NCBI RefSeq assembly: GCF_918797525.1
Contig: NZ_OU963893.1
Span: 1,488,001 to 1,552,000, forward strand
Length of the DNA stretch: 64,000 nt
DNA from: an unidentified bacterial endosymbiont
GTDB taxonomy: Bacteria; Pseudomonadota; Gammaproteobacteria; Enterobacterales; Enterobacteriaceae
Direction of reading: 5' to 3'
The notes under the pieces were generated by a model that saw only the letters and a list, made by a program, of their open reading frames with translations, did not search any database and was not told the DNA's origin. A program made the translations under genes and the position numbers. Shown piece by piece: positions 23,488 through 36,070 of this stretch. Within the stretch, counting starts at the first letter, position 1, and each line of letters starts with the position of its first letter.

Positions 23488-24363
23488 ATGCCGATACCCT
23501 CCTGTTCTAAACTTGCATTAAGCAGCTCGACTAAATTAGATGCATTCACGGAAAGAGAAGCAACGGAGAATTTTCATGAAATGATTTCTACATGGAGAAT
23601 TAAAAATCATTCTGGAGAAGATCGCGATATGGCAGCAAGATGCATCCAGGAATGCTATGACAAGGAAACTACAGACCTTGATTTTGAGGGGTTGGGTTTA
23701 TCCTCTTTGCCCGCTATTTTACCCCCCTCTGTAAGGAAAGTTAATCTTGCTAATAATAATCTGACTAATTTTCATGAGCACATACTCCCTTTGATTTCGA
23801 AAGGTATAGAGGTTAGTTACGAAGGTAACCCATGCTGTACCATTGGTAATAAAAGTTACAAATACGAAAAAATTGCACAAAACACACCCATATTATTTCA
23901 GTGGTCACTTTTAAAAGAAAATTCAGCCAAATATCAAAACGCTGATTGCCCAATGCCGCCTTGCTACATCGATAACATCCTCAATACGTGCAATATAGAA
24001 ACTAACAGGCGAGTGGGTATATTCATTTCAGGCGTTCTTACTGAAAACCAGAAAAAATATCTGGAGAGGTTGTGTCTAAAGCAGCATAATTTGGAAATAA
24101 TATATGCTGACGACATTGACTTTAGCGATTATGGCAATAAGAAATGCACATCCATCTTAAGTGAGTTAATGGAGAGTTTTCTTACCGAGGCAGAGAAAAA
24201 TAATGAACCACCGGAGTATATTGAAGAATGTATGCATCAATATGAAAGGGTATTAAAGAAAATGGATGCACGGAACCCAGAGTTGACAATGTTTGATGTA
24301 TGTACTTCATTTGAGGATTATAATACTGTTGATTTTTATCGAGCTATGTTTATGTTAAAATGA
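23488..24363 (+). CDS. orphan protein with IpaH/SspH-like leucine-rich-repeat segment
   Basis: This is a 291-residue protein not present at this locus in E. coli K-12. Residues about 40-90 resemble the LRR entry of IpaH/SspH-type effectors: a helix DRDMAARCIQECYDKE, then TDLDFEGLGLSSLPAILPPS and RKVNLANNNLTNF, the typical DLSGLGLTSLP..LP..L..NN.LT pattern. Only one to two repeats are visible. The C-terminal 200 residues contain a CPMPPC cluster but not a clear IpaH catalytic Cys motif, so an E3 ligase activity cannot be claimed. There is no signal peptide or membrane segment. The DNA is clearly more AT-rich than pdxK or crr, indicating horizontal origin. The ATG at 23488 has only a weak GAGA upstream. 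The next ORF continues in the same frame after this TGA. Confidence 0.6.
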   Translation: MPIPSCSKLALSSSTKLDAFTEREATENFHEMISTWRIKNHSGEDRDMAARCIQECYDKETTDLDFEGLGLSSLPAILPPSVRKVNLANNNLTNFHEHILPLISKGIEVSYEGNPCCTIGNKSYKYEKIAQNTPILFQWSLLKENSAKYQNADCPMPPCYIDNILNTCNIETNRRVGIFISGVLTENQKKYLERLCLKQHNLEIIYADDIDFSDYGNKKCTSILSELMESFLTEAEKNNEPPEYIEECMHQYERVLKKMDARNPELTMFDVCTSFEDYNTVDFYRAMFMLK

Positions 24364-24381
24364 AAAAAGATATTTAGCGAG

Positions 24382-24807
24382 GTGGGTAAAAAAAATAATA
24401 TAAAAGATAACGAAGTACTAAGCCTGAATGAAATTGAAGAGAACGGTGCGCTGATCTATTTTGATGTTGATATGAGACTTAATGCACCATTAGGTGATGT
24501 CTGGCTTCCTGACGGAGTGGGGATTTACCATGCCGCTAAGAAAACACCAACACTGGAAAATAGTATTCAGGCTGTTAATCGAGCCAATCACCCTGCGTTG
24601 AGAAATGTTATCCAATCCATTGAAGTCGACTTTCTCGGAAAGGTTACGCCTGGAGCGGTGTATGCAAGCTTTGTTCGCACATTAGAAACCTATTTCACCC
24701 CTAAGAAAAACGAATGCCTTTCAGAATTTATTGCTTTCCCGCTTCAGCATATGATTCCTGACGAGAGTCAGAATAATGGGGTCGTATCGTATAATCATAC
24801 CCTCTAA
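24382..24807 (+). CDS. hypothetical protein, in frame with the upstream LRR ORF
   Basis: A 141-residue reading frame of unknown function. I do not recognise its family. It has no signal peptide, no long hydrophobic segment, and contains VWLPDGVGIYHAAKK near residue 40. It lies in the same frame as the LRR ORF, separated by one TGA (24361-24363) with no other stop. The GTG at 24382 is preceded by GAGG with almost no spacing, so independent initiation is doubtful. It may be the second half of a single gene broken by a nonsense mutation. Its 3' end runs into the IS4 fragment, so the natural C-terminus may be lost. Confidence 0.4.
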   Translation: MGKKNNIKDNEVLSLNEIEENGALIYFDVDMRLNAPLGDVWLPDGVGIYHAAKKTPTLENSIQAVNRANHPALRNVIQSIEVDFLGKVTPGAVYASFVRTLETYFTPKKNECLSEFIAFPLQHMIPDESQNNGVVSYNHTL

Positions 24808-25227
24808 CTTCGACAGCGTATCGGCGACCAGCGCAATTGACCTTGCGGCACAACTTGCAGAGCAAACGCCGGAACACACGCTAATGCTCATGGACAAAGG
24901 TTTTTTACACCACTGGCAGTCCGGGGGCGTGAAGAAACACGGGTTAATTCTGCACAAAAAGAACGCTCAGTATCAGGTGATACAAAAGCCGGGTAAGGGG
25001 AGAATGAAATCGTTAAGCTAAATGTTTCTCCACAGGCGAGTTTGTATCTGACAGCCCAACTAAGCCTGTTCCCGGCAGTATCACCGGGTGAAATCCCGAA
25101 GTTATTAAATGAGATACTGGCCATGGCGAAGAGTTTTGTGCTGGTGGAACGCAGGGTGAGACATTATCCACGAGCAGTAAAAAAGAAGCCGCAACGCTAC
25201 GCGTTGCGGCTACCTTCAAAAGCTTAA
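24776..25227 (+). mobile_element. IS4-family transposase remnant, internally deleted and frameshifted
   Basis: Three pieces of an IS4-family transposase can be read. The first (24776-25021) has MGSYR, then LMLMDKGFLHHWQSGGVKKH and KNAQYQVIQKPGKG, matching the usual DRGF...LL..WQ..G..RHWLLPLKKN.QYEV block. A one-base shift then continues it as IVKLNVSPQASLY. The sequence jumps directly to the family C-terminus (LVERRVRHYPRAVKKKPQRY), so about 150 codons are missing. No inverted repeats were found. It ends inside the ptsHI-crr terminator region. Confidence 0.8.
25178..25211 (-). terminator. intrinsic terminator of the ptsHI-crr operon
   Basis: On the reverse strand a perfect ten-base stem GCCGCAACGC / GCGTTGCGGC with a three-base loop is followed by TTCTTTTTT. 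It lies about 60 bases beyond the crr stop. The last codons of the IS4 remnant overlap it. Confidence 0.85.
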
Positions 25228-25272
25228 CTGACAAGCATTAGCCCGAAGGCGCCTTTTTCTGTGCGGCAAGAA

Positions 25273-25776
25273 TTACTTCTTAATGCGGATAACCGGGGTT
25301 TCACCCACGGTGACGCTGCCAGACAGTTTGGTCAGTTCTTTGATCTCATCCATGTTGGAGATAACCACCGGCGTCAGGGTAGACTTGGCTTTCTCTTCCA
25401 GCAGTGGCAGATCGAATTCAATAACCGGGTCGCCAACTTTAACACGCTGGCCTTCTTCTGCGATACGTTTGAAACCTTCACCCTTCAGTTCAACGGTGTC
25501 GATACCGAAGTGAACGAACAGTTCGATACCGCTATCAGATTCGATAGAGAACGCGTGATTGGTTTCAAAAATTTTACCGATGGTGCCGTCAACTGGAGCA
25601 ACCATTTTGTTGCCGGTTGGTTTGATAGCAATGCCATCACCAACGATTTTCTCAGCAAACACAACATCCGGCACGTCTTCGATATTGACGATCTCGCCGG
25701 AGAGCGGAGCAACAATCTCAATAGTTCCGGAGTCGTTATTGCTTTTGTCACCGAACAGTTTACTAAATAAACCCAT
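25273..25776 (-). CDS. crr: PTS glucose-specific enzyme IIA (IIA-Glc)
   Basis: IIA-Glc receives phosphate from HPr, passes it to EIICB-Glc, and regulates adenylate cyclase and non-PTS permeases by inducer exclusion. The protein is 167 residues (E. coli 169). The two active-site histidines are in [10 protein letters not shown] and [11 protein letters not shown]. The N-terminal amphipathic tail ([17 protein letters not shown]) is shorter and different from that of E. coli, which affects only membrane anchoring. It is the last gene of ptsHI-crr, 43 bases after ptsI. Confidence 0.98.
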   Translation of the reverse strand: MGLFSKLFGDKSNNDSGTIEIVAPLSGEIVNIEDVPDVVFAEKIVGDGIAIKPTGNKMVAPVDGTIGKIFETNHAFSIESDSGIELFVHFGIDTVELKGEGFKRIAEEGQRVKVGDPVIEFDLPLLEEKAKSTLTPVVISNMDEIKELTKLSGSVTVGETPVIRIKK

Positions 25777-25819
25777 TAGACTTATCTCCTAAGCAGTAAT
25801 TTGGGCCGCATCTCGTGGA

Positions 25820-27547
25820 TTAGCAGATTGTTTTTTCTTCAATGAACTTGTTAACCAGCGTCATTAACTCGTCCGTTGTCGGTTGAGCAAGAGCCTGCTC
25901 TGCTAATACCTTCGCATCTTTGAAGTTCGTGTTACGGATGATCTTCTTAATGCGCGGGATGGAAATGGCACTCATAGAGAATTCGTCCAGACCCATACCC
26001 AGCAACAGAAGTGTAGCACGTTCATCGCCTGCAAGCTCACCACACATGCCAGTCCATTTACCTTCTGCGTGAGAAGCATCAATAACTTGCTTGATAAGCG
26101 TCAGCACTGATGGGGACATTGGCTGGTAGAGATGCGAAATCATATCATTACCACGGTCAACTGCCAGGGTGTACTGCGTTAAATCATTGGTACCGATACT
26201 GAAGAAATCCACTTCTTTAGCTAAATGACGCGCAATCGTTGCCGCGGCAGGGGTTTCTACCATTACGCCAACTTCGATGGTCTCGTCAAAGGCTTTACCT
26301 TCGTCACGCAGTTCCTGCTTGTAGATTTCAATCTCTTTCTTCAGTGTACGCACTTCTTCAACAGAGATGATCATCGGGAACATGATGCGCAGTTTGCCGA
26401 AAGCGGAAGCACGCAGGATTGCGCGAACCTGGTCACGCAGGATCTCTTTACGATCCATGGCGATACGCACGGCACGCCAGCCCAGGAACGGGTTCTCTTC
26501 TTTCGGGAAATTCATGTACGGCAGCTCTTTGTCGCCACCGATGTCCATGGTACGCACGATAACCGCCTGCGAGCCACAGGCTTCAGCCACGGCTTTGTAT
26601 GCGGCAAACTGCTCTTCTTCAGTTGGTAGCGCGTCACGGTCCATGAACAGGAATTCAGTACGATACAGACCCACACCTTCCGCACCGTTGCGCTCAGCGC
26701 CTTCGACGTCACGGACGGTACCGATGTTAGCGCACACTTCTACCTGATGGCCGTCCAGCGTAATCGCCGGCAGGTCTTTCAGTTTAGCGAGTTCCGCTTT
26801 CTCGGAGGCAACCTGCTCCTGAACGGCGCGAAGTTGCTCGATCTCTTCATTAGTAGGGTTAACGTAAACCAGGTTGTTGACGGCATCCAGAATCAGATAA
26901 TCGTCGTTTTTTACCTGAGAGGTGACGCTACCGGTTCCCACGATGGCAGGCAGTTCCAGAGAACGCGCCATGATCGAGGTGTGGGAGGTACGGCCACCCG
27001 CATCAGTGATGAAACCCAGCACCTTGTTCAGGTTCAGCTGTGCGGTTTCAGACGGGGTCAGGTCAGCGGCAACCAGGATAACTTCATCCTGAATGGCGCT
27101 CAAATCGATGATCGCCAGACCGAGGATATTGCGCAGCAGGCGCTTACCGATGTCACGCACGTCAGCCGCACGTTCTTTCAGGTATTCATCATCCAGTTCT
27201 TCCAGGGCAGTTGCCTGACCTTCGATAACTTCATGCGCAGCCGCGTCGGCCGTCATGCCTTTATCTTTAATCAGGGCTATGATTTCCTGCTCCAGCTCCT
27301 CATCTTCGAGCAGCATGATGTGCCCTTCGAAGATGGCTTCTTTTTCTTCACCGAAAGTTTCGCCAGCTTTAGTTTTGATGGTTTCCAGTTGCGCAGATGC
27401 CTTGGCACGACCGCTCAGAAAACGTTCAACTTCCTGATCAACCTTGTCGGCAGAAATTTTTTTCCGGTCAATGACGATTTCGTCTTCTTTCAACAGCAGT
27501 GCTTTGCCGAAAGCGATACCCGGGGATGCTAAAATGCCTGAAATCAT
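25820..27547 (-). CDS. ptsI: phosphoenolpyruvate-protein phosphotransferase (enzyme I)
   Basis: Enzyme I starts the PTS phosphate relay: it autophosphorylates from phosphoenolpyruvate and passes the phosphate to HPr. The 575-residue length equals E. coli. The active-site histidine is in [17 protein letters not shown] near residue 189. The C-terminal PEP-binding TIM barrel has [25 protein letters not shown] and the catalytic cysteine in GMCGELAGD near residue 502. It lies 44 bases after ptsH in the same operon. Confidence 0.98.
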   Translation of the reverse strand: MISGILASPGIAFGKALLLKEDEIVIDRKKISADKVDQEVERFLSGRAKASAQLETIKTKAGETFGEEKEAIFEGHIMLLEDEELEQEIIALIKDKGMTADAAAHEVIEGQATALEELDDEYLKERAADVRDIGKRLLRNILGLAIIDLSAIQDEVILVAADLTPSETAQLNLNKVLGFITDAGGRTSHTSIMARSLELPAIVGTGSVTSQVKNDDYLILDAVNNLVYVNPTNEEIEQLRAVQEQVASEKAELAKLKDLPAITLDGHQVEVCANIGTVRDVEGAERNGAEGVGLYRTEFLFMDRDALPTEEEQFAAYKAVAEACGSQAVIVRTMDIGGDKELPYMNFPKEENPFLGWRAVRIAMDRKEILRDQVRAILRASAFGKLRIMFPMIISVEEVRTLKKEIEIYKQELRDEGKAFDETIEVGVMVETPAAATIARHLAKEVDFFSIGTNDLTQYTLAVDRGNDMISHLYQPMSPSVLTLIKQVIDASHAEGKWTGMCGELAGDERATLLLLGMGLDEFSMSAISIPRIKKIIRNTNFKDAKVLAEQALAQPTTDELMTLVNKFIEEKTIC

Positions 27548-27591
27548 AACCCTACCTTACTTGTGACTGATATTGAAAAGAACCCGTAAAC

Positions 27592-27849
27592 TTACTCGAG
27601 CTCTGCCATCAGTTTAACCAGATGCTCAACTGCTTTCTGCTCGTCTTCACCTTCTGCAGAGAGGGTGACAACGGTACCCTGAGTCAGGCCCAGAGTCTGC
27701 AGTTTAAACAGGCTTTTTGCGCTAGCGCTTTTGCCGTTGGAAGTCACAGTGATTTCAGATGCGAAGCCTTTTGCTTCTTTAACAAACTGAGCAGCAGGGC
27801 GGGTATGCAGACCGTTCGGAGCGGTAATAGTAACTTCTTGCTGGAACAT
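27592..27849 (-). CDS. ptsH: phosphocarrier protein HPr
   Basis: HPr is the 85-residue cytoplasmic phosphate carrier between enzyme I and the sugar-specific IIA domains. The phosphorylated His15 is in [12 protein letters not shown], and Ser46 in the [13 protein letters not shown] segment. It is essentially identical to E. coli HPr. It is first in ptsHI-crr. Confidence 0.98.
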   Translation of the reverse strand: MFQQEVTITAPNGLHTRPAAQFVKEAKGFASEITVTSNGKSASAKSLFKLQTLGLTQGTVVTLSAEGEDEQKAVEHLVKLMAELE

Positions 27850-28115
27850 TGTATTTCCCCAACTTATAGGTTTAGTGTTGTGGAACTAAAGTCTAGCCTG
27901 GCGACTCAACTTTAGCCTGTATAGTTAGCGCTGACGTTTCTATCGTCATTAAACATTATGCAGCGAAAGCAAGACTTGAACCAAATCATAAAATCGATTC
28001 AGCATGGCTATTTCGTTCACTCATTAATTTCGCGCATCAAAATAATTGCTGGTTTAAATACCAGACCCAACGGGGTGAATCAATGCCAGGAGAGGCAAAA
28101 CTTTGAAGCAGACCA
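27850..28115 (-). promoter_or_regulatory. upstream regulatory region of ptsHI-crr
   Basis: This non-coding stretch separates ptsH from the cysK terminator and should hold the pts promoters; in E. coli these respond to CRP-cAMP and to glucose through Mlc. I could not assign individual CRP or Mlc sites. No gene is visible. Confidence 0.5.
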
Positions 28116-28145
28116 CAAAAAAGCACCCGGAAAGGTGCTTTTTTA
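28116..28145 (-). terminator. intrinsic terminator after cysK
   Basis: AAAAAAGCACC and GGTGCTTTTTT flank a six-base loop, a symmetric terminator. It lies just after the cysK stop and before the pts promoter region. Confidence 0.85.
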
Positions 28146-28166
28146 CGCGTTTTTAACATACTGGCA

Positions 28167-29138
28167 TTACTGTTGCAGTTCTTTTTCCGTAAAGAGATCG
28201 GCAAACAATGCTGTACTTAAGTAACGCTCACCCGAGGAAGGCAGGATAACCACAATATTCTTATTGGTAAAGGTCTCATCTTCCTGAAGTTTGAGCGCTG
28301 CCGCAACCGCAGCGCCGGAAGAGATACCCGCCAGAATGCCTTCTTCATCCATTAGACGGCGTGCGGTAGAGATTGCTTCTTCATTACTGATGGCAACAAC
28401 TTTATCGATAAGCTTAAGATCCAGGTTACCCGGAATGAAGCCTGCCCCGATACCCTGAATTTTGTGCGGACCCGGTTTAATTTCTTCCCCCGCCAGCGCC
28501 TGAGCGATGACAGGAGAGTCTGTCGGTTCAACGGCCACGGCAATCAGATCTTTTTTACCTTTTGTGCCTTTGATATAGCGCGTCACTCCGGTTAAGGTAC
28601 CGCCGGTCCCTACGCCGGAGATAAATACATCAACCTGACCGTCTGTATCTTCCCAGATCTCCGGGCCAGTGGTTTTTTCATGGATTTCCGGGTTAGCCGG
28701 ATTGCTGAACTGCTGAAGCAGCAGATATTTAGCCGGATCGCTGGCTACAATCTCTTCCGCTTTCTGGATAGCGCCCTTCATACCTTTCGCGCCTTCGGTC
28801 AGGACCAGGTTCGCGCCCAGCGCTTTCAGCAGTTTACGTCGTTCCACGCTCATGGTTTCTGGCATAGTCAGCGTCAGCTTGTAGCCGCGCGCTGCTGCTA
28901 CGTAGGCCAGCGCGATACCGGTGTTACCGCTGGTCGGTTCAACCAGCTCAACGCCAGGCTTCAGCACGCCACGTTTTTCAGCATCCCAAATCATGTTTGC
29001 ACCGATGCGGCATTTAACGCTGAAGCTTGGGTTACGAGATTCGACCTTCGCCAGAATGCGTCCATTACCGATACGGTTCAGTCGAACCAGGGGCGTATGA
29101 CCGATAGTCAGCGAGTTGTCTTCATAAATCTTACTCAT
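28167..29138 (-). CDS. cysK: cysteine synthase A (O-acetylserine sulfhydrylase A)
   Basis: CysK makes cysteine from O-acetylserine and sulfide and binds serine acetyltransferase (CysE) in the cysteine synthase complex. The 323 residues match E. coli. The PLP lysine is in [14 protein letters not shown] near residue 42, with the SGNTG loop near 70 and [10 protein letters not shown] near 177. In E. coli it is CysB-activated; the upstream gap at 29139-29300 is the likely site. It stands between cysZ and ptsH on the same strand. Confidence 0.98.
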   Translation of the reverse strand: MSKIYEDNSLTIGHTPLVRLNRIGNGRILAKVESRNPSFSVKCRIGANMIWDAEKRGVLKPGVELVEPTSGNTGIALAYVAAARGYKLTLTMPETMSVERRKLLKALGANLVLTEGAKGMKGAIQKAEEIVASDPAKYLLLQQFSNPANPEIHEKTTGPEIWEDTDGQVDVFISGVGTGGTLTGVTRYIKGTKGKKDLIAVAVEPTDSPVIAQALAGEEIKPGPHKIQGIGAGFIPGNLDLKLIDKVVAISNEEAISTARRLMDEEGILAGISSGAAVAAALKLQEDETFTNKNIVVILPSSGERYLSTALFADLFTEKELQQ

Positions 29139-29300
29139 GGCCTGTCCTTAACTGTATGAAATTGGGATACCAACTCAGCATACCTGCTGAATAAGTCTGG
29201 GGAAGTAAGGAATTCGTATATCTATATGCTGATGGGAAATAATGCCATCCAGTATGGAATAAGGGCGGCATAAGCCACCCCGTGTTTACACATTTTTGCA

Positions 29301-30062
29301 TTACTTCCATAACGCGTGCTGCGCTCGATAGCAATCCACCCACATGGCCGTCGCGCCGCAGACCGCAACCGGCATGATGAACAGATTCAGGAACGGAATC
29401 AGGGTGAAAAGACTGGTGAGTGCGCCAAACTGCATATTGGCGACCTTCTGCGTGCGCAACGCGGCGCGCATCTCCTTAAACGGCACTTTGTGGTTATCGA
29501 ACGGGTAGTCGCAATATTGAATAGCCAGCATCCAGGCGCTGAACAGGAACCACAGCACCGGGGCCACCGTCTGGCCAATGCCGGGCACAAAATAGAGAAT
29601 AAGCAGCACGATCGCACGCGGGAGGTACCAGGCAAATTTTTGCCACTCTCGCTTCATGATGCGCGGAACATCCTTCACGACCCCCAGCACGCCGGTATCG
29701 GGCGGGGTGGCGCCGGTAAGACGCGCTTCTAACTGCTCTGCCAGCAGCCCGTTAAAGGGTGCGGCTATCCAGTTTGCGAGGGTTGAAAAGAAATAACCGA
29801 ACACCAGCAGCACCGAGATGACCACAACCGGCCACAGCAAATAACTTAACCACTGCAGCCAGTCCGGAACATGGCTCATGATGGCCGGCACCCAGCTTTC
29901 GAGCCTGGTGAATAGCCACCAGAAGGCACCGCCCATCAGGATGATATTGATCAGTAATGGCAAAATCACAAAGCGGCGAATGCCAGGCAGGGAGACCAGT
30001 TTCCAGCCCTGAGAAAAATACCAAACGCCGCTGCGTGGGGATGACGTAGATGTTGAAACCAT
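29301..30062 (-). CDS. cysZ: sulfate permease CysZ
   Basis: CysZ is an inner-membrane sulfate channel that feeds the cysteine pathway; it is inhibited by sulfite in E. coli. The 253-residue protein has four clear hydrophobic segments and matches E. coli CysZ, including [19 protein letters not shown] near the start and [17 protein letters not shown] near residue 205. It is upstream of cysK on the same strand and divergent from zipA. Confidence 0.96.
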   Translation of the reverse strand: MVSTSTSSPRSGVWYFSQGWKLVSLPGIRRFVILPLLINIILMGGAFWWLFTRLESWVPAIMSHVPDWLQWLSYLLWPVVVISVLLVFGYFFSTLANWIAAPFNGLLAEQLEARLTGATPPDTGVLGVVKDVPRIMKREWQKFAWYLPRAIVLLILYFVPGIGQTVAPVLWFLFSAWMLAIQYCDYPFDNHKVPFKEMRAALRTQKVANMQFGALTSLFTLIPFLNLFIMPVAVCGATAMWVDCYRAQHALWK

Positions 30063-30291
30063 AACCAGGCTGTACTCCTTTTACACAACCAGTGAAATTG
30101 CCCGCCTATATTATCCAGTTACGGAGCAATGACCAGTTCGGAAATGTTCGAAAAAACAGCAAAAAGCACGATTTAGCACATCTTTATGCTGTGAATGCTC
30201 CGCGCACACTTGCACTTGACGTCAACGGCAAATACTCTTAGTGAGTAAATGTTTGCCGTGGTGGCAAGGTGTTAGAACAACAGAGAATATA

Positions 30292-31258
<967 letters not shown>

Positions 31259-31286
31259 ACGTCGCGTTATCTTCAACTCCTCCATA

Positions 31287-31311
31287 ACCCCCGCCTGTCG
31301 GGGGTTTTTTC
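31287..31311 (+). terminator. intrinsic terminator after zipA
   Basis: ACCCCCG and CGGGGGT flank a short loop and are followed by TTTTTT. It lies between zipA and ligA. Confidence 0.85.
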
Positions 31312-31318
31312 TCATTGA

Positions 31319-33343
<2,025 letters not shown>

Positions 33344-33344
33344 C

Positions 33345-33560
33345 GTGGAGAAAGAACAGCTCGTTGAGATCGCTAACACTCAAATGCCGTTCGGTAAGTA
33401 TAAAGGACGGATGTTAATCGATTTGCCGGAGGAATATCTGTTGTGGTTTGCCCGCAAGGATGAATTTCCGGCCGGGCGACTGGGCGAACTGATGTCTATC
33501 ACGTTACTGATCAAAACCGAGGGGCTGACCCAGTTGGTTCAGCCCCTGAAACGGCCTTAA
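33345..33560 (+). CDS. ypeB: DUF3820 protein YpeB
   Basis: A 71-residue protein matching E. coli YpeB (72 residues), function unknown. It reads MEKEQLVEIANTQMPFGKYK and keeps the conserved LPEEYLLWFARKDEFPAG block. The start is the GTG at 33345, with TTAGGAG upstream; its start lies one base after the ligA stop, so it is probably translated from the ligA message. It overlaps the 3' end of convergent yfeH by four bases. Confidence 0.93.
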   Translation: MEKEQLVEIANTQMPFGKYKGRMLIDLPEEYLLWFARKDEFPAGRLGELMSITLLIKTEGLTQLVQPLKRP

Positions 33561-34552
33561 GCCTTCCCGGCGCGGGTCTCTACCTGCGCCAGCTTCTCTG
33601 TCTGGCGCTTATAACGACGCGCCAGCACCGCACAGGCCATCAACTGGATCTGGTGGAATATCATCAGCGGCAGCACCATCATCCCAATCACCGAGGTTGG
33701 GAAGAGAATGTTGGCCATCGGAATGCCGTTTGCCAGGCTCTTTTTCGAGCCGCAGAAGACAATGGTGATTTCATCAGCTTTATTAAAGCCGCATTTACGG
33801 GCGACATAAACGTTTACCGCAATCACAATCGCCAGCAGAACGATGCTGACCACCCCGATAAACAGCAGCGAGCCAGCGCCCACCTTATGCCAAATCCCAT
33901 TAACGACCGCTTCGCTGAACGCGGAATAGACCACTAACAGAATCGACGTCTGGTCGGTTTTAGAGATCCATTTCTTGTGCTTCGTAACAAAAGCCCCCGT
34001 CCACGGACGCGAAAGATGACCAAGAATAAACGGCAGCAGCAGCTGGAGACAGATCTTGCCCACCTGCTCAAGATTACCCTCTGCGCCGTGCATATTCATC
34101 AACAGGCCAACCAGCAGCGGCGAGACGAAGATCCCAAGCAGGCTTGATGCGGAAGCGGAACAAACCGCGGCCGCAACGTTGCCGCCAGCCAGCGAAGTAA
34201 AGGCAATGGCGGACTGCACGGTGGCTGGCAGAATGCACAGATAAAGGAAACCGGTGTAAATCGCGGGGTCAACATTTACCGGTGCCCACCACGCAAACAG
34301 CACGCCGAGGACAGGGAACAGAATAAAGGTGCTACACATCACCCACAAATGCAGCCGCCAGTGTCCGCCGCCGGCAATAATGGCCTCTCGGGAGAGCCTG
34401 GCGCCGTGCATAAAGAACAGCAGGGCAATGGCTGCGGTCGTTAGCCCTTCAAAAAACGGCACGAACCCGCCGCGAGCGGGGTAGAAGGAGGCCAGCAGAA
34501 CAACAACAATCAAAGTAAGGGTGAACGGATCGAGGATACGAAAGAGTTTCAT
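33557..34552 (-). CDS. yfeH: bile acid:sodium symporter-like transporter YfeH
   Basis: A 331-residue inner-membrane protein of the SBF-like/BASS family with about ten hydrophobic segments. It matches E. coli YfeH (332). The substrate is unknown. I used the ATG at 34552 (MKLFRILDPFTLTL), preceded by a GGAGT site; the longer frame from 34594 adds 14 residues not seen in the family. It is divergent from yfeR, a LysR regulator that probably controls it. Confidence 0.93.
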   Translation of the reverse strand: MKLFRILDPFTLTLIVVVLLASFYPARGGFVPFFEGLTTAAIALLFFMHGARLSREAIIAGGGHWRLHLWVMCSTFILFPVLGVLFAWWAPVNVDPAIYTGFLYLCILPATVQSAIAFTSLAGGNVAAAVCSASASSLLGIFVSPLLVGLLMNMHGAEGNLEQVGKICLQLLLPFILGHLSRPWTGAFVTKHKKWISKTDQTSILLVVYSAFSEAVVNGIWHKVGAGSLLFIGVVSIVLLAIVIAVNVYVARKCGFNKADEITIVFCGSKKSLANGIPMANILFPTSVIGMMVLPLMIFHQIQLMACAVLARRYKRQTEKLAQVETRAGKA

Positions 34553-34640
34553 AATGACTCCTGAAAACAGATTTCCTATTGTGCTTTTTTCCATTTGAGA
34601 AATAAAATTGATTTATTGCATCCATTCATGAATTTAACAG

Positions 34641-35582
34641 ATGAATTATTCTCTACGTCAGCTTCGTGTTTTCGTTACTGTAGCGCATGCCCGCAGTTTT
34701 AGCCGGGCAGGGGAGAGGATTGGCCTTAGCCAGTCGGCCGTGAGCCACAGCGTGAAAGAGCTGGAGATCCAGACGGGCGTGCGCCTGCTCGACCGCACCA
34801 CGCGTGAAGTGATGCTTACCGAAGCGGGCCAGCAGTTGGCTTTGCGCCTGGAGCGCTTGCTGGATGAACTCAACAGTACGTTGCGTGACGTGGGCCGACT
34901 TGGCCAGCAACTTTCCGGGACCGTGCGGGTCGCGGCCAGCCAGACTATTTCTGCCCACCTCATCCCACAGTGTATCGCTGAGAGTAATCATCGTTATCCG
35001 GACATTGATTTTGTCCTGCACGACAGGCCGCAGCAGTGGGTGCTGGAGAGTATTCGCCAGGGCGATGTCGATTTTGGTATTGTGATTGATCCCGGCGCAG
35101 TAACCGATCTGGAATGCGAAGTCGTGCTGTCCGAGCCTTTTTTATTGCTCTGCCGTGATGACGATCCGCTTGCAGGGTTAGCGCAGGTCTCCTGGCAGGC
35201 GTTGCAGGGAGCGAATCTTGTGTTACAGGATTACGCCTCTGGAAGCCGCCCGTTGATTGATGCAGCTCTGATGGCGCAAGGCGTTGAGGCAAATATCATG
35301 CAGGAGATTGGACATCCGGCCACACTGTTTCCTATGGTTGAAGCGGGCATAGGGATCAGCGTATTACCGGCGCTGGCACTGCCGCTGCCGCAGGGAAGCC
35401 GTCTGCGGGTGAAAAGATTTGCCCCGTGTATTAAACGACAGTTGATGCTGGTTCGACGTAAAAACCGGTCTCTGTCTGGTGCGGCGCATGCCTGCTGGGA
35501 AGTGGTGCGTATGCAGGCCCAGCGCTTGATGGAGGCCCGCACGCGCGATCCACTGTTTAAGGATGACGATAATCAGATATAG
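34641..35582 (+). CDS. yfeR: LysR-type transcriptional regulator YfeR
   Basis: A 313-residue LysR-family regulator matching E. coli/Salmonella YfeR. The winged helix-turn-helix is at residues about 1-60 ([28 protein letters not shown] helix pair), followed by the effector-binding domain. In Salmonella, YfeR represses the divergent yfeH in response to osmolarity. The yfeH-yfeR gap is about 90 bases, large enough for a LysR operator. Its 3' end overlaps the convergent FlxA-like gene by 10 bases. Confidence 0.94.
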   Translation: MNYSLRQLRVFVTVAHARSFSRAGERIGLSQSAVSHSVKELEIQTGVRLLDRTTREVMLTEAGQQLALRLERLLDELNSTLRDVGRLGQQLSGTVRVAASQTISAHLIPQCIAESNHRYPDIDFVLHDRPQQWVLESIRQGDVDFGIVIDPGAVTDLECEVVLSEPFLLLCRDDDPLAGLAQVSWQALQGANLVLQDYASGSRPLIDAALMAQGVEANIMQEIGHPATLFPMVEAGIGISVLPALALPLPQGSRLRVKRFAPCIKRQLMLVRRKNRSLSGAAHACWEVVRMQAQRLMEARTRDPLFKDDDNQI

Positions 35583-35914
35583 ATATCAATCTGGTTATCG
35601 GCCGAAGGCTTATTAACGCCCTCGGTCACCCCCTTAGCGTTGGTCTGCTTCGGCATCGACTCTTCTGCCTTCTGGCGCTGCAACTGCGCCAGCTGTGCCT
35701 GCAACAGGGTCAGTTGGGATTCGAGTAATGCCTGCTGCTTTTGTTTCTCTTCTGCTGAGCCTTCACTCATTGCCAGTTCTTTGAGCTGCTGAGTCGCTTT
35801 CGTTATCTGTCTGGTCAGTTGGTTTATCCGGGATGCAATATCATTCCCGCCGGAACTGCTGCCGCTGCTGCCAATTTCTATCGTTGACAGTGATACCGCC
35901 CTGAACGTTGTCAT
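35573..35914 (-). CDS. FlxA-like family protein
   Basis: A 113-residue protein with a long predicted coiled coil at about residues 20-80 ([20 protein letters not shown], then [22 protein letters not shown]). This resembles FlxA, a sigma-F-dependent E. coli protein of unknown function. The ATG at 35914 has AAGGAT upstream and starts [10 protein letters not shown]. It is not part of the K-12 order here. It overlaps the end of yfeR tail to tail. Confidence 0.75.
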   Translation of the reverse strand: MTTFRAVSLSTIEIGSSGSSSGGNDIASRINQLTRQITKATQQLKELAMSEGSAEEKQKQQALLESQLTLLQAQLAQLQRQKAEESMPKQTNAKGVTEGVNKPSADNQIDIYI

Positions 35915-36039
35915 ATTGAGATCCTTTTCGCTATAAAACAGAGCTATCGGCACCGACAGGATTTACTTGAGATTTGTTACTGCTAACGAGGGAAGGGATA
36001 AAGATGGCAGGAATATCCGTGCTACATAGCGCAGATAGT

Positions 36040-36066
36040 AAAAAAGCGCCTTTAGGGCGCTTTTTT
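36040..36066 (-). terminator. terminator of the valUXY-lysV tRNA operon
   Basis: AAAAAAGCGCC and GGGCGCTTTTTT with a short loop lie four bases beyond the CCA end of tRNA-Lys on the reverse strand. Confidence 0.85.
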
Positions 36067-36070
36067 ACAT

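Noticed and set aside
26747..27532. 261-codon forward frame antisense to ptsI
   Set aside because: Phe/Arg/Gln-rich shadow of a highly conserved gene.
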